64,000 nt of DNA from Kineococcus aurantiacus (GTDB lineage Bacteria > Actinomycetota > Actinomycetes > Actinomycetales > Kineococcaceae), in assembly GCF_013409345.1 (NCBI RefSeq), contig NZ_JACCBB010000001.1:1054001-1118000 (forward strand), given 5' to 3'. Of the stretch, positions 8,817-16,892 are shown piece by piece (within the stretch, counting starts at the first letter, position 1; each line of letters opens with the position of its first letter). The notes beneath the pieces are model-generated. The model was not told where the DNA came from, did not search any database, and saw only the letters and a list, made by a program, of their open reading frames with translations. The position numbers and the translations under genes are program-made.

Positions 8817-9955
8817 TGTCCTCCACCCGCTCCACCACCCGCCTCTCCCGCCGGACGGTCCTGGCCGCCGGCACGCTGTCCGCCGCCGGTCTGGGCGCGG
8901 CCGCCTGCGCCCCGCCGCCCTCGTACCAGCTCGTCAGCCCCGCCTCCTCCGTCGAGACGACCTCCGGTCTGGTCGTCGACGGCGAGCTCATCGCCGACGC
9001 CGCCCTGTTCGCGGCGGCGAAGGCCGAGGGCCGGGTCAGCCTCTACACCGGCTACGTCGAGAACAGCGAGAAGGAGGTCGTCCGCGCCTTCACCGCCGAC
9101 ACCGGCATAGCGGTCGACGTGATCCGCCTGGTGCCGAACCGGCTCCTGGAACGCGTCCTCAGCGAGCAGGGCGCCGGCCGGTTGCGGGCCGACGTCGTCC
9201 GCTCCTCCGACCCCGCCAACGTCCTGCGGATGCAGGAGGCCGGTGTGTTCGCCCCGCACGTCGTCCCCGGGTACGACGAGCTGGACGACACCGTCCGGTA
9301 CGCCGACGGCAGCTACTACCGCTGCTTCGACCCGGCCTTCACGTTCGGGTGCAACACCGCCCTGGTGGAGGAGGACGAGCGCCCCCGCAGCTGGCACGAC
9401 CTCGTCGACCCGAGGTGGAAGGACCGCCTCGGCATCACCCAGGCCGGCGCCGGCGGCAGTTCGCTGTCGCTCACGAGGTTCCAGCTGGAGGTCCTGGGCC
9501 CGGACTGGCTGGAGGCGCTGGCCGCGAACAGCCCGCGCATCTTCGACAGCTCCGGGGCCATGCAGGAGAGCCTGGCCCGCGGGGAGATCCACGCCTCGAC
9601 GGCGGTCGTGTCGAGCCTGAACATCGCGATGGCCAAGAACGCGCCCGTGCAGTTCGTCGTCCCCGAGGAGGGGTTCGCGCTCTACGACTACTTCGCGGGC
9701 GTGGCCGCCGCGGCCCCGCACCCCAGCGCCGCCCAGGTGTTCCTCAACTGGAACATGAGCCGTCGCGGCGGCGCCGTGTTCGCCGACATCGGCGAGTACT
9801 CGACCAACCCCGACGCCGACCCGCCCACGGTGCACGGCACCACGCTGCCGACGGTCGCCACCGGCCTGCCGCACCGGCCCGACCCCCGGGACCTGGCCGC
9901 GCACCAGGCCTCGGACCAGGAGCTGTGGAACGCCGCCTTCGGCTACGTCGGCTGA
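8816..9955 (+). CDS. Tat-exported lipoprotein, ABC substrate-binding protein
   Basis: A 379-residue extracellular solute-binding protein of the FbpA/AfuA/PotD fold. The leader has a twin-arginine motif (SRRTVLAAG, R12-R13) and a lipobox ending in C31 (GLGAAAC), so it is expected to be folded before export and then lipid-anchored. The mature part begins with a YQLVSP spacer. It contains VSLYTGYVENSEKEV, a segment like the first strand and hinge of FbpA-type receptors. The ligand cannot be read from sequence. FbpA homologues bind iron or organic acids, and the PrpF neighbour favours an organic acid or its metal complex. The 3' end overlaps the convergent methyltransferase gene by 13 bases. Confidence 0.88.
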   Translation: MSSTRSTTRLSRRTVLAAGTLSAAGLGAAACAPPPSYQLVSPASSVETTSGLVVDGELIADAALFAAAKAEGRVSLYTGYVENSEKEVVRAFTADTGIAVDVIRLVPNRLLERVLSEQGAGRLRADVVRSSDPANVLRMQEAGVFAPHVVPGYDELDDTVRYADGSYYRCFDPAFTFGCNTALVEEDERPRSWHDLVDPRWKDRLGITQAGAGGSSLSLTRFQLEVLGPDWLEALAANSPRIFDSSGAMQESLARGEIHASTAVVSSLNIAMAKNAPVQFVVPEEGFALYDYFAGVAAAAPHPSAAQVFLNWNMSRRGGAVFADIGEYSTNPDADPPTVHGTTLPTVATGLPHRPDPRDLAAHQASDQELWNAAFGYVG

Positions 9956-10674
9956 CCGCGCCGCCGGGCCGGGGCGCTGGTGGCCTCGACCACGAGCTCC
10001 AGCCCCGGCCGGTCCGGGGCCTGCCCCACGTCCTGGACGGTGAACCCGCGGCGGTGCAGGGACTCCTCGAGCTCGGGCAGGTCCCGGAACCGCAGGGTCG
10101 ACTCCGAGACGACGACCGTCCCGGCGAGGTCGAAGGTGTCGCGGAAGGAGACCAGGGCGCCGGTGACGTCGAGGAGCTCGGAGCGCTTGGTGACGTGACC
10201 GGTGCCCGCCACGTCGCGGTGCTGCGGGGCGGTCGACCAGTTCTCCCAGTCGCGCGCCGCGGGGCGCCGGGTCTCGAACACGAACCGGCCACCGGGCCGC
10301 AGGGCGCGCGCCACCCCGGCGAGCGCCGCGTCCCACCCGGCGTCGGTGGTGAAGACCTGGGCGACGTTGCCCGTCATGAGCGCCAGGTCGGCGTCGAGGG
10401 CCGGCAGGTCCGCGGCGGGCAGCTGCAGCCAGCGCACGTCCACCCCGCGGGCCCGCGCCACCCGCAGGCTCGCCGCGGCCGGGTCGGCGCCGACGACGTC
10501 CACCCCGCGCCGGGCCAGGCGCGCGGCCAGGACGCCGGTGCCGCAGCCGACGTCCAGGACGCGCCCGGCGCCCACGGCCCGGGCCTCGTACGGCGCGAGG
10601 TCGGGGCGGTCGGGGTCCTCGAAGAGGTCGTGCAGGGGCGCCAGCCGCGGATCGGCGAACAGGGGGTCGGGCAC
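9943..10674 (-). CDS. Class I SAM-dependent methyltransferase
   Basis: A 243-residue methyltransferase. Motif I is clear as VLDVGCGTGVLAARLARRG, with the acidic end of strand 2 in VDVVGADPA. The motif IV region reads LALMTGNVAQVF and the post-motif region ALRPGGRFVFET. This matches Methyltransf_11/25-type small-molecule methyltransferases; the substrate is unknown. I chose GTG 10674 (PDPLFADPRLAPLHDLF), because the open frame further upstream runs through the divergent VOC gene. It converges on, and slightly overlaps, the importer operon. Confidence 0.82.
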   Translation of the reverse strand: MPDPLFADPRLAPLHDLFEDPDRPDLAPYEARAVGAGRVLDVGCGTGVLAARLARRGVDVVGADPAAASLRVARARGVDVRWLQLPAADLPALDADLALMTGNVAQVFTTDAGWDAALAGVARALRPGGRFVFETRRPAARDWENWSTAPQHRDVAGTGHVTKRSELLDVTGALVSFRDTFDLAGTVVVSESTLRFRDLPELEESLHRRGFTVQDVGQAPDRPGLELVVEATSAPARRRGQPT

Positions 10675-10749
10675 GTCCCGATGGTGGCGCAGCGCGCCGG
10701 GCGCGTCACCGGGGTTCCGCGCTCCCCCGGCCGGTGGCACCGTGGGGCC

Positions 10750-11100
10750 GTGGCCACCGCACGCTTCAAGGACCTCTGCCTCGACGCCACCGACCACCAG
10801 GCGCAGGCCGACTGGTGGTGCCGGGTGCTGGGCTACGTGCGGCGCGCCGGCGACCGGCCCCCCGCCGACCCGGTGGTGCTGGACGACCCCTCGGGGGCGG
10901 GACCGGCGCTGTGGGTGGTGCCCGTCCCCGAGCCCAAGACGGTGAAGAACCGCATGCACCTCGACGTCGTCGGGCGGCGCGAGGACCTCCTGGCCGCCGG
11001 TGCGACGCTCCTGCGGGCCCGGGGGGAGGGCCGGCCGTGGGACGTCCTGGCCGACCCCGAGGGCAACGAGTTCTGCGCGTTCGACCCCGCCGACGCCTGA
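10750..11100 (+). CDS. VOC (glyoxalase/bleomycin-resistance) superfamily protein
   Basis: A 116-residue single-domain VOC protein of the Glyoxalase_6 type. It opens with ARFKDLCLDATDHQAQADWW, then ALWVVPVPEPKTVKNRMHLDV and closes with DPEGNEFCAFDP, the usual H...DPEGNEFC pattern of this subfamily. Such proteins are metal-binding dimers with varied roles (isomerases, dioxygenases, antibiotic binding), so no reaction is assigned. GTG 10750 is used; it is 76 bases from the divergent methyltransferase start. Confidence 0.8.
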   Translation: MATARFKDLCLDATDHQAQADWWCRVLGYVRRAGDRPPADPVVLDDPSGAGPALWVVPVPEPKTVKNRMHLDVVGRREDLLAAGATLLRARGEGRPWDVLADPEGNEFCAFDPADA

Positions 11101-11111
11101 GCGCGGCTCGG

Positions 11112-11351
11112 TCAGCGCACGGAGCTGAGGAAGTCGGTCAGCCCGCGCGGCTGCACGTGCACGACGATGCGGCGCAGGTCGCCGTCGACGTCGAAGGCGA
11201 CGGCCACGTCGGGCACGTGGACGCCGTACAGCTGCAGGTCCAGGGCCAGGGACTCGGACAGGAAGTCACCGGGCTCGACCTCCAGGACGTCGCGCCGGCC
11301 GCGCGCGTCGAGCGAGGCCCACCACCGCGCGAGGGCATCGGTCTGGTTCAC
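11112..11351 (-). CDS. Small protein of unknown function
   Basis: A 79-residue acidic protein starting NQTDALARWWASLDARGRRD. I do not recognise a family. The composition looks like a real folded protein: a WW pair near the N-terminus, then EVEPGDFLSESLALDLQLYG and VPDVAVAFDVDGDLRRIVVH, which suggests a short alpha plus beta domain. It ends 11 bases from the convergent VOC gene. The start (GTG 11351) is uncertain because no strong ribosome-binding site is visible. Confidence 0.5.
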   Translation of the reverse strand: MNQTDALARWWASLDARGRRDVLEVEPGDFLSESLALDLQLYGVHVPDVAVAFDVDGDLRRIVVHVQPRGLTDFLSSVR

Positions 11352-11453
11352 GCCCGGTCCATCGCGGGGCGGCCGCCGCGCGTTGCAGGTGGTCCCCCGT
11401 CCGGAGCAGGGCGCCGGGGTGCGGGCCGGGGACGAGAGCGCTAGGCAGGACGC

Positions 11454-11960
11454 ATGGACGCCAAGGACCTCCTGCTCGACCTCTACGGGCGCATCCCCGA
11501 CGCCGTGCACGCCGCGGTGGACGGCCTGGACGACGACGCGCTGACGACCCGCCTCGACGAGGGCGCCAACAGCATCGCGTGGCTGGTCTGGCACCTGGCC
11601 CGCGTGCAGGACGACCACGTCAGCGAGGTCGCCGGCCAGGAGCAGGCGTGGACGACGCAGGGCTGGGCCCGGCGGTTCGCGCTGCCCTTCCCCGACGGGG
11701 AGACCGGCTACGGGTTCACCTCCGAGCAGGTGGGGCAGGTCCGGGCCCCGGCCGAGCTGCTGACGGGGTACCTCGACGCCGTGCACCTGCGGACCGTCGA
11801 CTACCTCTCGACCCTGCGCGAGGCCGACCTGGACCGGATCGTCGACGTCCGCTGGGACCCGCCGGTGACGCTGGGGGTGCGGCTGGTCAGCGTCGCCGAC
11901 GACGACCTCGAGCACGCGGCGCAGGCGGCCTTCGTGCGGGGCGTCCTGGAACGGCGGTAG
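11454..11960 (+). CDS. DinB/DUF664 family protein
   Basis: A 168-residue DinB-superfamily four-helix protein. The metal-site histidines characteristic of the fold are seen in WLVWHLARVQDDH near residue 47 and DDDLEHAAQAAFVRG near the end. Actinobacterial members use mycothiol or bacillithiol as co-substrate (thiol-S-transferases, maleylpyruvate isomerase relatives), so this may be a mycothiol-dependent enzyme. ATG 11454 lies six bases after TAGGCA, so the mRNA is probably leaderless. A second DUF664 gene lies at 18705-19229. It is followed by a strong bidirectional terminator. Confidence 0.75.
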   Translation: MDAKDLLLDLYGRIPDAVHAAVDGLDDDALTTRLDEGANSIAWLVWHLARVQDDHVSEVAGQEQAWTTQGWARRFALPFPDGETGYGFTSEQVGQVRAPAELLTGYLDAVHLRTVDYLSTLREADLDRIVDVRWDPPVTLGVRLVSVADDDLEHAAQAAFVRGVLERR

Positions 11961-11966
11961 ACGCAG

Positions 11967-12001
11967 AACGACCCCCGTCCCACGAGGGGACGGGGGTCGT
12001 T
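11967..12001. terminator. Perfect 15-bp hairpin, bidirectional terminator
   Basis: Arms 11967-11981 (AACGACCCCCGTCCC) and 11987-12001 are perfect complements around a five-base loop. The outer AA/TT pairs provide a short U tract on either strand. It lies between the converging DinB gene and cold-shock gene and should stop transcription from both. Confidence 0.85.
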
Positions 12002-12016
12002 CCGGTGATCAGACGA

Positions 12017-12220
12017 TCAGAGACGCACGACGTTCGCGGCCTGGGGGCCCTTGGCGCCCTGGGTCACCTCGAACTCGACGGTGTCGTTCTCCTCGAGGTT
12101 GCGGTAGCCGCTGCCGCTGATCGCGGAGTAGTGGACGAAGACGTCCGGGCCGCCGTCGGTGGGGGCGATGAAGCCGAAGCCCTTCTCACCGTTGAACCAC
12201 TTGACAGTTCCCTGAGCCAT
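12017..12220 (-). CDS. Cold-shock domain protein CspA type
   Basis: A 67-residue cold-shock protein, a single OB-fold that binds single-stranded RNA/DNA. RNP1 is KGFGFIAP and RNP2 is VFVHYSAI; the opening [10 protein letters not shown] is typical of actinobacterial CspA. ATG 12220 is preceded by GAGGAGG. The ~170 bases upstream up to the desaturase gene are long enough for the structured leader common to csp mRNAs. A close paralogue, also 67 residues, is at 50186-50389. Its neighbour is a membrane-lipid desaturase, a plausible partner in cold adaptation. Confidence 0.95.
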   Translation of the reverse strand: MAQGTVKWFNGEKGFGFIAPTDGGPDVFVHYSAISGSGYRNLEENDTVEFEVTQGAKGPQAANVVRL

Positions 12221-12390
12221 GAGGCCTCCTCGGGTCTTGCGCCCCACACGAGGTGGGACTCGCCGCCGAGGGTGCTGACCTTTGTGGCCGAGCGTGCGTG
12301 CCCCTCGGTGATCCCCCGGGCGCTACAAGCACGACGAGAAACTGCGACTGCCGCCTAACGTAGCACGTCCCGGCTGATCCGTCTGCCCCC

Positions 12391-13467
12391 TCAGCCGGCG
12401 CGCAGCTGCGAGACCAGCGGGCAGCGGAACGGGTCGCGGGCGGCCAGGCCCACCTCGTTGAGGTACCCGACGATGTCGGCGAAGGCCCGCGGCAGCGACG
12501 TCTCGGTGTAGGAGATGCCGTGCTCGGCGCAGAAGCGGCGCACGAAGGGGCGCGCGGCCCGCAGGTTGGGCCGGGGCATGCTCGGGAAGAGGTGGTGCTC
12601 GACCTGGTGGTTGAGCCCGCCCATGAACAGGTCCACGAACCAGCCGCCGCTGATGTTGCGCGAGGTCAGCACCTGGCGGCGGATGTAGTCGACCTTCGCC
12701 TCGCGCGGCACGATCGGCATCCCGACGTGGTTGGGCGCGAAGGCCCCGCCCATCGCCAGGCCGAAGGCGGCCATGTGCACGCCGAAGAAGGCCGCGCCGC
12801 GGCCCGGGCCCAGCAGCAGGACCAGGGCGGCGCCGTAGACGGCCCAGTGCACGACGATGAAGGCGGTGTCCAGCCAGCGGCGCTTGCCGGAGCGGCCGCG
12901 CACCATCGTGCGCACCGAGTCGGCGTGCAGGTTCAGGCCCGCCAGCAGCAGCAGCGGCCAGAACCACCAGCCCTGCGTGCGGGTGGCCCAGCGCAGCGGG
13001 CCCCGGCGGCCGGCGGCGGCCTCGGGGTGGAAGGAGACGACGTCGGACTCGATGTCGGTGTCGGTGCCGCGCTTGTTGGGCGCCTGGTGGTGGCGGGTGT
13101 GCTTGCCCATCCACCAGCCGTAGCTCAGGCCCGTCAGCAGCGCGGCGAAGACGCGGGCGGCCCACTCGTTGCCGCGGTGCGTGGCGAAGATCTGCCGGTG
13201 CGCGCCGTCGTGGCCCAGGAAGGCGAACTGGGTCAGGACGACGGCCAGCGGGGCGGCCGTGAGCAGCACCAGCCAGGACTCCCGCAGCAGGTACGCGCCG
13301 GTCACGACGGCCGCGAAGGCCACCGACGTCGCGGCGATGCGCCCCCAGTAGTGGCCGGTGCGCCGGCGCATCAGCCCGGCCTCCTGGACCTCGGCGGTCA
13401 GCGCCGCGTAGGGGGTCGTCCGGCGGGGCGCGCGGGCAGGGGTGGGCTCGGTGGGCAGGGCGGGCAC
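12391..13467 (-). CDS. Membrane fatty-acid (acyl-CoA/acyl-lipid) desaturase
   Basis: A 358-residue integral membrane di-iron desaturase. Three histidine boxes are present: HDGAH, HTRHHQ and HQVEHH (the last followed by LFPSMPRPN), with four or more hydrophobic segments between them. The HQVEHH third box groups it with FADS/linoleoyl-type front-end and delta-9-like enzymes. It would introduce double bases into fatty acyl chains and so maintain membrane fluidity. I chose GTG 13467 because GAGGAG lies just before it. It lies upstream of cspA on the same strand, and its promoter faces that of the helicase gene. Confidence 0.88.
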   Translation of the reverse strand: MPALPTEPTPARAPRRTTPYAALTAEVQEAGLMRRRTGHYWGRIAATSVAFAAVVTGAYLLRESWLVLLTAAPLAVVLTQFAFLGHDGAHRQIFATHRGNEWAARVFAALLTGLSYGWWMGKHTRHHQAPNKRGTDTDIESDVVSFHPEAAAGRRGPLRWATRTQGWWFWPLLLLAGLNLHADSVRTMVRGRSGKRRWLDTAFIVVHWAVYGAALVLLLGPGRGAAFFGVHMAAFGLAMGGAFAPNHVGMPIVPREAKVDYIRRQVLTSRNISGGWFVDLFMGGLNHQVEHHLFPSMPRPNLRAARPFVRRFCAEHGISYTETSLPRAFADIVGYLNEVGLAARDPFRCPLVSQLRAG

Positions 13468-13708
13468 GGGACTCCTCGCGGGCGGTGGAGGACGTCCCGG
13501 GGCCGGGTGCGTCCTGAGCGGTGCCCGGGAGGTGGACCCGTGGGAGGACACAGCGGTGCAGGCGGGAGTTGCGACCTCGCGCAGCGTTCCTCCCGCCGGT
13601 TCAACGTACCGGTCCGCCGATCGGTGCCCGCGGTCCCGCGTCTACTCTTCTTCGGTGCCGTTCGGCGCACGCACCGCGCACCGTGCCAGTTCGAGGAGAG
13701 CCGCCCGA

Positions 13709-15988
13709 GTGAGCCAGTCGACCGACCCGAGCCTGACCGACGGCGGCCCGGACGCCACCGGGACCGACACCGAGGTCCAGCGCGAGGACGCCCACGTCGG
13801 TGCGCTCTACGCCCGCCTGGACGCGCTGCGCGAGCAGACGGCGGCCCAGCTGGCCGAGGTGCGGCGGACGCTGGCCACCGGGACCCACCAGAACCGCTTC
13901 GAGCGCGACGCGTTCGCGACGCTGTACGAGGACCGGCTCTCGCAGCTGTGGTCGGTGGAGAACCGGCTGTGCTTCGGCCGCCTGGACCTGCGCCCGGGCA
14001 CCCAGGACCCCCGCCGCTACGTCGGGCGGCTGGGGCTGTCCGACGAGCGCGGCAGCCAGATCCTCGTCGACTGGCGGGCCCCCGCGGCCCAGGACTTCTA
14101 CCAGGCCACCGCGGCCGCCCCCCGCGACGTCGTCCGCCGCCGGCACCTGCTGACCTCCGGGCGCCACGTCACCGGCCTCGACGACGAGGTCCTCGTCGCG
14201 GCCGACGGCGAGCGCACCACGGGCGACGCGGCGCTGCTGGCGGCCGTGACGGCCCCGCGCACGGGCCGCATGGGCGACATCGTCGCCACGATCCAGGCCG
14301 AGCAGGACCGCGTCATCCGCGCCTCCGACCGCGGGGTGCTCGTCGTCCAGGGCGGGCCCGGCACGGGCAAGACGGCCGTGGCGCTGCACCGCACGGCCTA
14401 CCTGCTCTACACGCACCGCGACCGGCTGGCCCGCAGCGGCGTGCTGCTGCTGGGCCCCAGCCCGGTGTTCCTGCGCTACGTCGAGCAGGTCCTGCCCGCC
14501 CTCGGCGAGACGGGCGTGGTGACGCTGACGCTGGGCGAGATGCACCCCGGGGTCGTGGCCCGGGGCGAGGACTCCCCCGAGGCCGCCCGCCTGAAGGGCT
14601 CGCTGCGGATGGTCGACGTCCTGGAGGCCGCCGTCGCGGCCCGCGAACGCGTCCCCGCCCAGCCGCTGCGCTTCGAGCTCGACGGCACCCGCGTCCAGCT
14701 GCGGCCGGAGGTCATCGCCTCGGCCCGCGCGCGGGCCCGGCGCACCCGCAAGCCGCACAACGTGGCGCGCGTGACGTTCGTGCGCGAGGTCCTGAACTCC
14801 CTCGTCAACGCCCTGGCCCGCGCCCGCGGCGTCGACCTCGGCGAGGAGCGCGAGGACCTCGTCGCCGAGCTGCGCGAGGACCGCGACGTGCGCCGCGAGG
14901 TCAACCTGTGCTGGATGCCGCTGACGCCGGAGAAGGTCCTGGCCGGGCTGTACGCCAGCCCGGAGCGGCTGGAGGCCGTCGCCCCGCAGCTGTCCGCGCG
15001 CGACCGGGCGGCCCTGCACCGCGAGGACGCGACCGCGTGGTCGGAGGCCGACGTGCCGCTGCTCGACGAGCTGGCCGAGCTGCTCGGGCCGCTGGAGGAG
15101 AGCGCCACGGCGGCGCGCGCGGCGGCCGACCGCGAGGAGCAGGTCGCGTACGCCCGCAAGGTCCTGGAGGACTTCGAGGCGTCGGGGGTGGGCAACCCCC
15201 TGGTCAGCCCCGAGCTGCTCGCCGACCGGTTCGCCGGCGGCGGCCCCAGCGGCACCGTGGCCGAGCGCGCCGCCGCCGACCGGACGTGGGCCTACGGGCA
15301 CGTCGTCGTCGACGAGGCGCAGGAGCTGTCGGCGATGGCGTGGCGGCTGGTGGAGCGGCGCTGCCCGTCGCGGTCGATGACCCTCGTCGGCGACGTCGCC
15401 CAGACCTCGAACCCGGCGGGCGCGCGCAGCTGGGCGCAGGCGCTCAAACCCGTCGTCGACGACCGGTGGCGGCTGGAGGAGCTGACGGTCAACTACCGGA
15501 CCCCGGCGAGGATCTCCCGCGTGGCGGCCGACGTGCTGCGGGCCGCGGGCATCGCGGCCAACCCCCCGACGCCCGTGCGCGAGGGCGAGCACGAGCCCGT
15601 CGCGGTCCCGCTGACCGGCGCGGCCTCCGTGGTGGACCACGTGCGGGACCGGTTCGCCGCGCTCGACGAGGGCCGGATCGCCGTCATCGCCGCCGAGGAG
15701 CACGGCCCGCTGGGCTCGGACGCGCTGCGCGCGGCCGTGGGCGCGGTGCTGCCGCCGGGGTCGGTCGCGGCCTCCCCCGACGACCTCGACGCGAGCGTGT
15801 CGGTCCTCGACGTGCACCGGGCCAAGGGGCTGGAGTTCGACGTGGTCGTCCTCGTCGAGCCCGCGGCCGTGCTGCGCCGCCCGCGCGGGGCGAACGACCT
15901 GTACGTGGCGCTGACCCGCGCGACGCAGGAGCTGCACGTCCTGCACGCCGAGCCGCTGCCGGCCGGGATGACGATCGCGGGCAGCTGA
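13709..15988 (+). CDS. helD: HelD/HelR-like UvrD-family helicase (RNA-polymerase recycling ATPase)
   Basis: A 759-residue superfamily-1 ATPase. The N-terminal ~80 residues (HVGALYARLDALREQTAAQL, then the ENRLCFGRLDL segment) form the coiled coil typical of HelD. Walker A is GGPGTGKTAVALHR (215-228), the Walker B region VVVDEAQELSAMAWR (~531), and the late motifs include VHRAKGLEFDVVVLV and YVALTRATQELHVL. HelD proteins remove stalled RNA polymerase from DNA; actinobacterial HelR can also protect against rifamycins. GTG 13709 follows GAGGAG. Length and the coiled-coil start favour HelD over UvrD or Rep. Confidence 0.82.
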   Translation: MSQSTDPSLTDGGPDATGTDTEVQREDAHVGALYARLDALREQTAAQLAEVRRTLATGTHQNRFERDAFATLYEDRLSQLWSVENRLCFGRLDLRPGTQDPRRYVGRLGLSDERGSQILVDWRAPAAQDFYQATAAAPRDVVRRRHLLTSGRHVTGLDDEVLVAADGERTTGDAALLAAVTAPRTGRMGDIVATIQAEQDRVIRASDRGVLVVQGGPGTGKTAVALHRTAYLLYTHRDRLARSGVLLLGPSPVFLRYVEQVLPALGETGVVTLTLGEMHPGVVARGEDSPEAARLKGSLRMVDVLEAAVAARERVPAQPLRFELDGTRVQLRPEVIASARARARRTRKPHNVARVTFVREVLNSLVNALARARGVDLGEEREDLVAELREDRDVRREVNLCWMPLTPEKVLAGLYASPERLEAVAPQLSARDRAALHREDATAWSEADVPLLDELAELLGPLEESATAARAAADREEQVAYARKVLEDFEASGVGNPLVSPELLADRFAGGGPSGTVAERAAADRTWAYGHVVVDEAQELSAMAWRLVERRCPSRSMTLVGDVAQTSNPAGARSWAQALKPVVDDRWRLEELTVNYRTPARISRVAADVLRAAGIAANPPTPVREGEHEPVAVPLTGAASVVDHVRDRFAALDEGRIAVIAAEEHGPLGSDALRAAVGAVLPPGSVAASPDDLDASVSVLDVHRAKGLEFDVVVLVEPAAVLRRPRGANDLYVALTRATQELHVLHAEPLPAGMTIAGS

Positions 15989-15996
15989 GCCGCCGG

Positions 15997-16776
15997 TCAG
16001 AACCGCCGGTTCGCCAGCACGGGCAGGCCGGCCCGGGCGGCCCGGACCTGCTCGAGGTCCAGGTCGACGACGAGCCGCCCCGGGGCCGCGCCGAGCTCGG
16101 CCACGACGGCCCCCAGGGGCCCGGCGACGAGGCTGTGCCCCACGCCCGTGGGGGCCGACCCGTGCGCGGTGGGCGGCTCGGCCTGGCCGCAGGCCAGGAC
16201 GAAGCACGTGGAGTCCAGCGCGCGGGCCCGGGCCAGCAGCCGCCACTGCTCGACCTTGCCCGGCCCGGCCCCCCAGGAGGCGGCCACGACGACGACCTGC
16301 GCCCCCGCGTCGGCCAGGGCCTGGAACAGGCCGGGGAAGCGCACGTCGTAGCAGGTGGTCAGCCCCACGCCGACCCCGTCGACGTCGACCACCACGGGCC
16401 GCGCACCGGGTTCGACGGTGTCGGACTCGGCGAAGCCGAACGCGTCGTACAGGTGGACCTTGTCGTAGTGGGCGTGCACGCCGGCCCCGCGGACCAGGAG
16501 GGTGTTGCGCACCCGCCCGCCCTCCCCGGGGGAGAAGGCACCGGCGACGACGGTGATCCCGGCCGCGTCGGCGAGCTCGCCCAGCCGCGTGGCCCACGGC
16601 CCGTCGACGGGTTCGGCGACCGGTCCGAGGGGGACGCCGAAGCGGCAGGAGAACGCCTCGGGCAGGACCAGCAGCCGGGCCCCGGCGTCGGCGGCGGCCG
16701 CGATCTCCGCGGCGGCCAGGTCGAGGTTGGCGGCGGGGTCGGTACCGCTGTTCAGCTGCGAGAGGGCGACGCGCAC
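15997..16776 (-). CDS. Carbon-nitrogen hydrolase (nitrilase superfamily, omega-amidase-like)
   Basis: A 259-residue nitrilase-fold amidase. The Glu-Lys-Cys triad is visible as E41 in VLPEAFSCRFG, the Lys in YDKVHLYDAFGF and the Cys in TTCYDVRFPG. KVHLYDAFGF and CYDVRFPGLFQ are close to omega-amidase/Nit1-type proteins that hydrolyse alpha-ketoglutaramate or deaminated glutathione. GTG 16776 lies six bases after TAGGCA, suggesting a leaderless mRNA. A very long inverted repeat (16818-16866) lies 42 bases upstream of the start and may control this gene. Confidence 0.85.
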   Translation of the reverse strand: MRVALSQLNSGTDPAANLDLAAAEIAAAADAGARLLVLPEAFSCRFGVPLGPVAEPVDGPWATRLGELADAAGITVVAGAFSPGEGGRVRNTLLVRGAGVHAHYDKVHLYDAFGFAESDTVEPGARPVVVDVDGVGVGLTTCYDVRFPGLFQALADAGAQVVVVAASWGAGPGKVEQWRLLARARALDSTCFVLACGQAEPPTAHGSAPTGVGHSLVAGPLGAVVAELGAAPGRLVVDLDLEQVRAARAGLPVLANRRF

Positions 16777-16817
16777 GGCCCCTGCCTACCACGCGGGCGA
16801 GCGGGCGGCGGGGTCGT

Positions 16818-16866
16818 CATCGTTGTGACAACGCTGCCGGTGATCGGCAGCGTTGTCACAACGATG
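16818..16866. promoter_or_regulatory. 22-bp perfect inverted repeat made of two TTGTnACAA-type palindromes
   Basis: Arms 16818-16839 and 16845-16866 are perfectly complementary around a five-base centre (GTGAT). Each arm contains its own 13-base palindrome, CGTTGTGACAACG or CGTTGTCACAACG. The segment is much less GC-rich than its surroundings. It lies between the TauE/SafE permease stop and the nitrilase start on the same strand. It could be a double operator for a TetR- or GntR-like repressor, or a terminator for the permease mRNA. The nested palindromes favour an operator, but this is inference. Confidence 0.6.
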
Positions 16867-16892
16867 GCAACCCCGTCGGCCCGCCCCGCCGG

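Noticed and set aside
13601-16792. A 1063-residue minus-strand frame opposite helD
   Set aside because: Composition is that of an antisense shadow, while the plus strand shows all helicase motifs.
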